DNA of 39,778 nt from an uncultured Halieaceae bacterium (GTDB lineage: Bacteria; Pseudomonadota; Gammaproteobacteria; Pseudomonadales; Halieaceae): NCBI GenBank assembly GCA_913063005.1, contig CAJXZI010000001.1:1-39778 (forward strand), read 5' to 3'. Both the position numbers and the translations under genes were made by a program. Positions 35,111-39,778 of this stretch are shown piece after piece. Under the pieces are notes generated by a model. The model had not been told where the DNA came from. It made no database searches and saw only the letters and a program-made list of their open reading frames with translations. Positions within the stretch are counted from its first letter, which is position 1. Every line of letters begins with the position of its first letter.

Positions 35111-35531
35111 GTACAAGCTGCCGATCCGCGTGTACATCGAGGATACCGACGCCGGGGGTATCGTTTATTACGTCAATTACCTTAAATATTTTGAGCGCGC
35201 GCGGACCGAACTTATACGGTCTATGGGTGTCGATAAAACGGCGGTCATGGAAGATGGCTCGGTGTTTGTGGTGACGTCAGCATCGATCGACTACTTGGCA
35301 CCAGCGAGGCTGGACGATGAGATAGTTGCTCGTGCGACCGTGATCGGCGCCGGCGGTGCTTCAATTGTCTTTGAGCAGGACGTGTCACGAGGAGCTGAGA
35401 TACTCGCTCGGGGTAAAGTGACCGCCGCGCTAACCGACGGTCAGACAGGGCGGCCAAAACGTATGCCCATAAAATTGCGTTCTGCCTTAAAAGTGGCGGT
35501 TAATTCCAATGAGGTGATGGATGGCAGATGA
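35103..35531 (+). CDS. ybgC: Tol-Pal-associated acyl-CoA thioesterase YbgC
   Basis: YbgC is a hotdog-fold acyl-CoA thioesterase linked to the Tol-Pal system and phospholipid metabolism. The 142-residue product starts at GTG 35103, which overlaps the end of ruvB by 8 nt and has GGGAG nine nt upstream. An earlier in-frame ATG at 34962 would lie inside ruvB and is rejected. The active-site segment IEDTDAGGIVYYVNYLKYFERARTE, with its catalytic Asp, is intact. The end overlaps tolQ by 11 nt. Confidence 0.95.
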   Translation: MLEYKLPIRVYIEDTDAGGIVYYVNYLKYFERARTELIRSMGVDKTAVMEDGSVFVVTSASIDYLAPARLDDEIVARATVIGAGGASIVFEQDVSRGAEILARGKVTAALTDGQTGRPKRMPIKLRSALKVAVNSNEVMDGR

Positions 35532-36261
35532 ACTGAGTGTAATTGAGTTGATTATGGGTGCGAGTTTCACTGTGAAGCTCGTGATGGCGATCCTTGTGGC
35601 GGCTTCCGTAACTTCTTGGTTCATGATTGTGCAGCGCGTGATTATTTTACAACGGGCTGACACAGAGCTACTCGATTTTGAGGATCGCTTCTGGTCGGGA
35701 ATGGACTTGGCGCAGCTCTATCGCGAGGGGTCCAACGCCATCGAAGAGGGGACAGATATCACGGGTGGCGAAGCACTTTTTCGCGCCGGTTTTAAAGAAT
35801 TCTCCAAGCTTTCACGACAACCAAACATGGATGCCGAGGCAATCGTTGAGGGCTCTCGTCGCGCGATGCGTGTGGCGCTGACCCGCGAGAGTGACCGCTT
35901 GGAGCACAACCTGCCTTTCTTAGCGTCTGTCGGCTCTACCAGTCCTTATATTGGTCTCTTTGGTACCGTGTGGGGAATTATGCACTCTTTCAGGGGGCTG
36001 GCTACGAGTTCACAAGCGACACTTGCGGCAGTGGCGCCCGGTATCTCTGAAGCGCTCATTGCAACCGCTATGGGCCTTTTTGCCGCTATACCCGCGGTAT
36101 TGGCCTACAACCGATTTGCCGCAAGGGTTGATGCCCTGCTCAACCGTTACGATGCGTTTGTTGATGAATTCTCAGGATTGTTACAGCGACAAAGCTATGC
36201 GCAGCAGGGTGGTCGAGTCGGTAGTCGAGACAGCGGTGTACAAGGCGGGAGCAGCCTGTGA
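35521..36261 (+). CDS. tolQ: Tol-Pal motor subunit TolQ
   Basis: TolQ with TolR forms the proton-driven inner-membrane motor that energises TolA during outer-membrane constriction. The 246-residue protein has the ExbB/MotA pattern. One membrane helix lies near residues 14-36, with a large cytoplasmic loop after it. Helices 2 and 3 run from LPFLASVGSTSPYIGLFGTVWGIMHSF to SEALIATAMGLFAAIPAVLAYN, containing the conserved Thr and Pro residues lining the proton channel. Start ATG 35521 overlaps ybgC; its end overlaps tolR by 4 nt. Confidence 0.96.
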   Translation: MADELSVIELIMGASFTVKLVMAILVAASVTSWFMIVQRVIILQRADTELLDFEDRFWSGMDLAQLYREGSNAIEEGTDITGGEALFRAGFKEFSKLSRQPNMDAEAIVEGSRRAMRVALTRESDRLEHNLPFLASVGSTSPYIGLFGTVWGIMHSFRGLATSSQATLAAVAPGISEALIATAMGLFAAIPAVLAYNRFAARVDALLNRYDAFVDEFSGLLQRQSYAQQGGRVGSRDSGVQGGSSL

Positions 36262-36674
36262 GACCGCGCCGTGCCGTTGCCGAAATCAACGTAGTTCCTT
36301 ACATCGACGTAATGTTGGTTCTGCTCGTTATTTTTATGGCGACTGCACCGCTCCTTATGAAGGGTGTGGAGGTGGATTTGCCTAAAGCAAATTCAACGCC
36401 TGTGTCTGACAGCGATGCCGAGCCACTCATCGTTTCTATCGATGCAAAAGCAAAGCTCTATCTTAATCTTGGTGCAAGCGACGATCAGGCGTTGAGTATT
36501 GACACTGTAAGACAACGAGTTTCTACAGTGCTCAAGCGCAATCCAGACAAAGCCGTGATGGTCTGGGGTGATGCAGCTGTTCCCTACGGTGAAGTTGTTT
36601 CATTGATGTCGGAATTACAGGCCGCTGGTGCGCCTTCCGTTGGTCTGGTTACCGAGGCGCCTGCGAGAAAATAG
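36258..36674 (+). CDS. tolR: Tol-Pal motor subunit TolR
   Basis: TolR is the ExbD-like partner of TolQ. The 138-residue protein has a short cytoplasmic start (MRPRRAVAEINVVPYIDVML), in which the Asp in PYIDVMLVLLVIFM is the proton-carrying membrane residue. A single membrane helix and a periplasmic domain follow (from VEVDLPKAN to the end). Start GTG 36258 overlaps the tolQ stop in a GTGA junction. The end overlaps tolA by one nt. Confidence 0.96.
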   Translation: MRPRRAVAEINVVPYIDVMLVLLVIFMATAPLLMKGVEVDLPKANSTPVSDSDAEPLIVSIDAKAKLYLNLGASDDQALSIDTVRQRVSTVLKRNPDKAVMVWGDAAVPYGEVVSLMSELQAAGAPSVGLVTEAPARK

Positions 36675-37399
36675 TGAGTTCGGATCGCGCCTTAATTATT
36701 GCCGTCCCACTGTTCGTTGCTGTTCTGGTTCACGTGGTTTTCTTAGTGGCTATAGAGGGGGAGTGGCGCACAGGTGAGGCGACTGTCGTTGCAAAGCCAA
36801 AAGTGGTGCAGGCCTCTTTAGTGTCGCTCAATTCGCCGAAAAAACCGACGCCCAAACCTGAAAGAAAACCCAAGAAGAAACCAAAACCAAAACCTAAGCC
36901 GAAACCTCAGCCCACAACAACGCCGTTACCAAAGCCTGTAGCCGTGGAGCCAAAATCACCTGAGCCCAAAAGAGCCCATCCTGAACCTGTCGCAGAAGAG
37001 AGTTCTCAGGCACAAAAGCTGGCTGACTTACAAAAAGAGTTGATGGCGGGATTGGAAGAGCTCCCGCAGGCTGAGCCCTCTGAAGCCAGCGATGAGTTTG
37101 ATGAGGTTCAACAGGTCGCTGCTCTCATGCAGGCGCGGATCACACAGAATTGGCGACGGCCACCGTCGGCTAGAAACGGGATGGAAGCGTTGCTTACCAT
37201 TAGCCTCGTTCCCACAGGCGAGGTGGTAGGCATTAATTTGTCGACAAGCAGCGGTAGCAGTGCCTTTGATAGAAGTGCGATAGCGGCGGTCGAACGCGTT
37301 GGCCAATTTCCCGAGGTTGCGGTCTTGTCTATTTCTGATTTCGAGCGATACTTTCGCCGATTTCCCTTGCGATTCCGCCCTGAAGATTTGAGGTACTGA
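36674..37399 (+). CDS. tolA: Tol-Pal protein TolA with a Lys-Pro-rich spacer
   Basis: TolA spans the periplasm, linking TolQR to TolB/Pal. The 241-residue protein is short next to the 421 residues of E. coli TolA. Residues 6-28 form the membrane anchor with His20 in the helix. The middle (about 55-108) is a Lys-Pro repeat region (KPKPKPKPKPQP and similar), resembling the TonB spacer rather than the Ala-rich helix of E. coli TolA. A short acidic helical stretch follows. The C-terminal TolA/TonB-fold domain (about 145-241) has ITQNWRRP and ISLVPTGEVVGINLSTSSG. The GTG start overlaps tolR; the stop overlaps tolB. TonB is excluded by the operon position. Confidence 0.92.
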   Translation: MSSDRALIIAVPLFVAVLVHVVFLVAIEGEWRTGEATVVAKPKVVQASLVSLNSPKKPTPKPERKPKKKPKPKPKPKPQPTTTPLPKPVAVEPKSPEPKRAHPEPVAEESSQAQKLADLQKELMAGLEELPQAEPSEASDEFDEVQQVAALMQARITQNWRRPPSARNGMEALLTISLVPTGEVVGINLSTSSGSSAFDRSAIAAVERVGQFPEVAVLSISDFERYFRRFPLRFRPEDLRY

Positions 37400-38694
37400 T
37401 GATGTTGTTGCGTGTCTTTCTCGCTGTTTGTGGGCTGTGTTTTAGCGGCGCTTCGCTAGCTCAACTGGAAATTCAAGTTACCCGTGGTATCGACAATCCG
37501 ACTTCGATTGCCGTGGCACCTTTTGCCTGGGACGGTCTTGGTGCAGCACCCGAGGACTTCGCGCAAATTATTGATTCGGACCTCGCTCGAAGTGGTCAGT
37601 TCAGTCCCGTCAGTCGGCGCGATATGTTGAGTTTGCCTACGCGCGCCGAGGACATCTTCTATCGTGATTGGCGCGCAATTGCCGCGCGATATCTCGTTAT
37701 CGGACGAGTGAGTAAAGGTGCACAGCTTCGCGTGGAGTTTGCACTTTATGACGTGGAGCGAGGGATAGAGCTCTTCTCGTCTCAGGTGGCAGGACCAGAG
37801 TTCGAAGCTCGCATGGTCGCGCACCGGGTAGCGGATGCGATCTACGAAAAACTGACCGGTATCCAGGGCGCCTTTGCCACGAGATTGATTTACGTATCAG
37901 TAACGCGAAATCCCGAGGGCAAAGATTTTTATCGCCTCACAGTGGCCGATGCTGACGGCCAGCGTCCGATCGTATTACTGGAGGGACGCGATCCTATTCT
38001 CGCTCCGAGTTGGTCGCCTGATGGTAAAGAGGTTGCCTATGTATCTTTTGAGTCCTCGCGACCCGCTATCTATCGGCAAGTATTGGCTACTGGCGCTCGC
38101 GAACAGCTGACTAACTTCCGTGGGCTGAACAATTCGCCAGTTTGGTCCCCTGACGGCAAGTCCATGGCCTTGGTGTTGTCCAAAGACGGCAGTCCAGATA
38201 TCTATTTGCTCGATCTCGAAACGAAGCAACTTACGAGGCTCACACGACATTACGCGATTGATACCGAACCAACGTGGATGCCCGACGGTCAATCATTACT
38301 CTTCACGTCTGATCGAGGGGGCCGGCCTCAAATTTACCGGTATACGCTTGCTACGGGCAAGATCGAGCGAGTGACGTTTGAGGGGCGATATAACGCGCGC
38401 GCACGCGTCGCTGAGGATGGACGCAATGTGGCGTTGGTCCATCAGCGAGACGGCCGTTTTCACGTGGCTGTTTTCGACCTAGTTACAGAGCGGATGACGG
38501 TACTGACCGAAACCTCACTTGATGAAAGTCCCAGTATTGCACCGAATGGCTCCTTAGTGATCTATGCGACAAAGCGCGGTGACCGCAGTGTTTTGGGTGC
38601 TGTGGCAGTGGACGGAGGCGTCAAATTTAGCCTTCCAGCGCGGTCAGGTAGCGTGCAGGAGCCTGCGTGGTCGCCAATGTTGTTCAGTTGGTAA
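37399..38694 (+). CDS. tolB: Tol-Pal beta-propeller protein TolB
   Basis: TolB is the periplasmic propeller that binds Pal and is released by TolA. The 431-residue protein begins with a signal peptide (cleavage near ASLA-QLEIQ). An N-terminal alpha/beta domain (about 22-160) carries the DNPTSIAVAPFAW region. A six-bladed propeller follows, with repeated WSPDG-type strands (PSWSPDGKEVAYVSFES, PVWSPDGKSMALVLSK and PTWMPDGQSLLFTSDRGG). Start ATG 37399 overlaps the tolA stop by one nt; a second ATG follows at once. An 88-nt gap separates it from pal. Confidence 0.97.
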   Translation: MMLLRVFLAVCGLCFSGASLAQLEIQVTRGIDNPTSIAVAPFAWDGLGAAPEDFAQIIDSDLARSGQFSPVSRRDMLSLPTRAEDIFYRDWRAIAARYLVIGRVSKGAQLRVEFALYDVERGIELFSSQVAGPEFEARMVAHRVADAIYEKLTGIQGAFATRLIYVSVTRNPEGKDFYRLTVADADGQRPIVLLEGRDPILAPSWSPDGKEVAYVSFESSRPAIYRQVLATGAREQLTNFRGLNNSPVWSPDGKSMALVLSKDGSPDIYLLDLETKQLTRLTRHYAIDTEPTWMPDGQSLLFTSDRGGRPQIYRYTLATGKIERVTFEGRYNARARVAEDGRNVALVHQRDGRFHVAVFDLVTERMTVLTETSLDESPSIAPNGSLVIYATKRGDRSVLGAVAVDGGVKFSLPARSGSVQEPAWSPMLFSW

Positions 38695-38712
38695 GAAAAA
38701 ACGTTAGATCTG

Positions 38713-38742
38713 TTCAACAAATGGACATATATGCGCTACATT
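38713..38742 (+). promoter_or_regulatory. Possible separate pal promoter
   Basis: The tolB-pal gap is the only sizeable break in the cluster. TTCAAC near 38713 and TACATT about 18 nt later make a weak -35/-10 pair, with the AT-rich TACATTATAG around the -10. This would allow the extra Pal production expected for an abundant lipoprotein. Weak consensus match. Confidence 0.3.
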
Positions 38743-38782
38743 ATAGGCAGTACAAAACCAGACTTTGTGTAGGAAACACGCC

Positions 38783-39346
38783 ATGACAACGAAAAATACT
38801 TTGGGGAAGGCTGCTGCAGTTGTTTTGATGGCTGCTTTGGTGAGCGCGTGCTCAAGCAACGCAGCAAAAGAAGAGGCTGCGGCTCAGGCAGCGGCTGAGC
38901 GTGCGGCAGCTGAGCAAGCGGCGGCAGCAGAGGCGGCGGCAGCAGAACAGCGCGCAGCTGAAAAGCAAAAAGCCATGATGGCTGAGAAGCGTGAGGAAAA
39001 GCGTCGCTTGATGGATGCGGCTTCTGCGGTTGGAAGCGTTTTCTACTTTGATTACGACAGCTCTTCTTTGAGCGACGACGCTCGTGCTGCAATCGATGCA
39101 CACGTTGCTTTGATGATGGCTGACGGCGGCAATGTGCGTTTGGAAGGTCACACCGATGAGCGTGGTACACGTGAGTACAACCTCGCCTTGGGTGAGCGCC
39201 GTGCCAACGCTGTTCGGGACTACATGGTTGCGAGTGGTGTTCCCGGTTACCGAATTGAGACCATCAGCTACGGTGAAGAAAATCCAATTGCTTACGGCTC
39301 AGGCGAGTCGAGCTGGAGCAAGAACCGCCGCGTGGAGATCAAGTAA
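38783..39346 (+). CDS. pal: Peptidoglycan-associated lipoprotein Pal with a long Ala-rich linker
   Basis: Pal is an abundant outer-membrane lipoprotein that binds meso-diaminopimelate in peptidoglycan and TolB. The chosen ATG 38783 gives 187 residues and has AGGA eight nt upstream; the frame is open back to 38765. The signal ends with lipobox LVSAC (Cys23). Residues about 27-78 form an Ala/Glu/Gln/Lys-rich helical linker, longer than in E. coli Pal. The OmpA-like domain follows: FYFDYDSSSLSDDAR, then GHTDERGTREYNLALGERRANAV and SWSKNRRVEI, with the peptidoglycan-binding Asp and Arg. Confidence 0.97.
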   Translation: MTTKNTLGKAAAVVLMAALVSACSSNAAKEEAAAQAAAERAAAEQAAAAEAAAAEQRAAEKQKAMMAEKREEKRRLMDAASAVGSVFYFDYDSSSLSDDARAAIDAHVALMMADGGNVRLEGHTDERGTREYNLALGERRANAVRDYMVASGVPGYRIETISYGEENPIAYGSGESSWSKNRRVEIK

Positions 39347-39352
39347 GGCTTT

Positions 39353-39778
39353 ATGATCGCTCAACGTTTTACAAAGCCGGTGCTGGTCGCCGGCTTTTTT
39401 GTTTCAGTAGGTGCAGCAACGGCACAGGATTATGTCATCCAGCCAGCAGAGCAGCCTTCGGGTATTGTTCCCTACGTCCAGGCTGATACGTCGGGCGTCC
39501 CTATGTCGTCTGAACCCCTCCCGATGGCCGGGTCCGACTCGCGTTCGCTCGTGCTGAGGGTACAGCAGTTAGAGGAAGAGATTCGCAGACTGAATGGTCT
39601 GGTGGAGGAGCAGGCAGGCTTACTCACTCGGTTACAGGACCAATCGCTCGAGCGGTACGTCGAAGTTGATCGGCGCTTGGCGATGATCGCTTCAGCGGGT
39701 ACGGGAGCGGTCATTGATGATTCGTCTTTACCTGATGAACCCGTTGTGTCGGCCGATGGCGAGCAGACACCTGAGGTG
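39353..39778 (+). CDS. cpoB: Tol-Pal coordination protein CpoB (YbgF), N-terminal part; runs off the window
   Basis: CpoB links PBP1B activity with Tol-driven constriction in the periplasm. The frame opens at ATG 39353, 6 nt after pal, and continues to the window end (142 codons). It has a signal peptide (MIAQRFTKPVLVAGFFVSVG, cleavage near ATA-QDYVI), a polar segment, then the heptad-bearing coiled coil SLVLRVQQLEEEIRRLNGLV and onward, the trimerisation helix that touches TolA. The TPR half is not in the window. A terminator-like hairpin falls within the signal-peptide codons (39373-39400). The gene call rests on position and the coiled-coil pattern. Confidence 0.9.
   Translation, partial: MIAQRFTKPVLVAGFFVSVGAATAQDYVIQPAEQPSGIVPYVQADTSGVPMSSEPLPMAGSDSRSLVLRVQQLEEEIRRLNGLVEEQAGLLTRLQDQSLERYVEVDRRLAMIASAGTGAVIDDSSLPDEPVVSADGEQTPEV
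39373..39400 (+). terminator. Intrinsic-terminator-like hairpin inside the start of cpoB
   Basis: AAAGCCGG (39373-39380) pairs perfectly with CCGGCTTT (39390-39397) around a 9-nt loop and runs directly into TTT (six T in total). It begins 27 nt after the pal stop and lies within cpoB codons 7-16. It looks like the pal terminator, reused as coding sequence, and probably attenuates transcription into cpoB. Confidence 0.7.

Noticed and set aside
36674..37399. TonB as an alternative to TolA, because of the Lys-Pro region
   Set aside because: Exact position between tolR and tolB, with one-nt overlaps on both sides, makes TolA far more likely.

Overview
The window is a compact, almost gap-free stretch of bacterial chromosome carrying core housekeeping genes on both strands. 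Gene content and protein character point to a gammaproteobacterium: tol-pal cluster, proA-nadD-rsfS-rlmH-mrdA-rodA-mltB-rlpA-dacA-ybeD-lipB cell-envelope block, bfr/bfd pair, class Ia ribonucleotide reductase with two ATP-cones, and an AspRS of the Pseudomonas kind. Moderate GC and a gamma-glutamylputrescine-synthetase-like gene would fit a marine OM60/NOR5-like or pseudomonad-related lineage. That placement is inference from remembered protein sequences, not a computed phylogeny. I see no transposase, integrase, phage gene, CRISPR array, tRNA or rRNA.

Layout. 1-2604 (minus): 5'-part of pckA (cut by the window edge), hslO, rpsT and a small membrane protein. 2754-5975 (plus): a PlsC-like acyltransferase and dinG helicase, 6 nt apart. 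6232-12840 (minus): nrdAB behind a promoter carrying two NrdR-like boxes and a DnaA box, then argD-argF. 12937-14102: grxD facing bfr and bfd (iron storage and release), with Fur-like sites. 14194-25613 (plus): proline and NAD synthesis genes, ribosome silencing and 23S methylation, the rod-shape/peptidoglycan set (mrdA, rodA, mltB, rlpA, dacA), ybeD, lipB and prfC. 25746-30396 (minus): glutathione peroxidase, a gamma-glutamylpolyamine-synthetase-like enzyme, a LuxR-type regulator and proS. 30681-39778 (plus): FmdB-like zinc ribbon, aspS, ruvCAB, then ybgC-tolQRAB-pal and the start of cpoB.

Most genes sit in tightly coupled operons with 1-11 nt overlaps (mrdA/rodA, mltB/rlpA, ruvB/ybgC/tolQ/tolR/tolA/tolB). 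The functional themes are dNTP supply tied to replication control, iron homeostasis, elongation-phase wall synthesis, recombination, and outer-membrane constriction.

No entirely new multi-gene system is evident. The points most worth checking are regulatory or architectural: a perfect 10-bp inverted repeat that abuts the hslO start codon, an apparently leaderless Fur-controlled bfd promoter, a terminator-like hairpin embedded in the signal-peptide codons of cpoB, and a Lys-Pro TolA beside a Pal with an unusually long Ala-rich coil.
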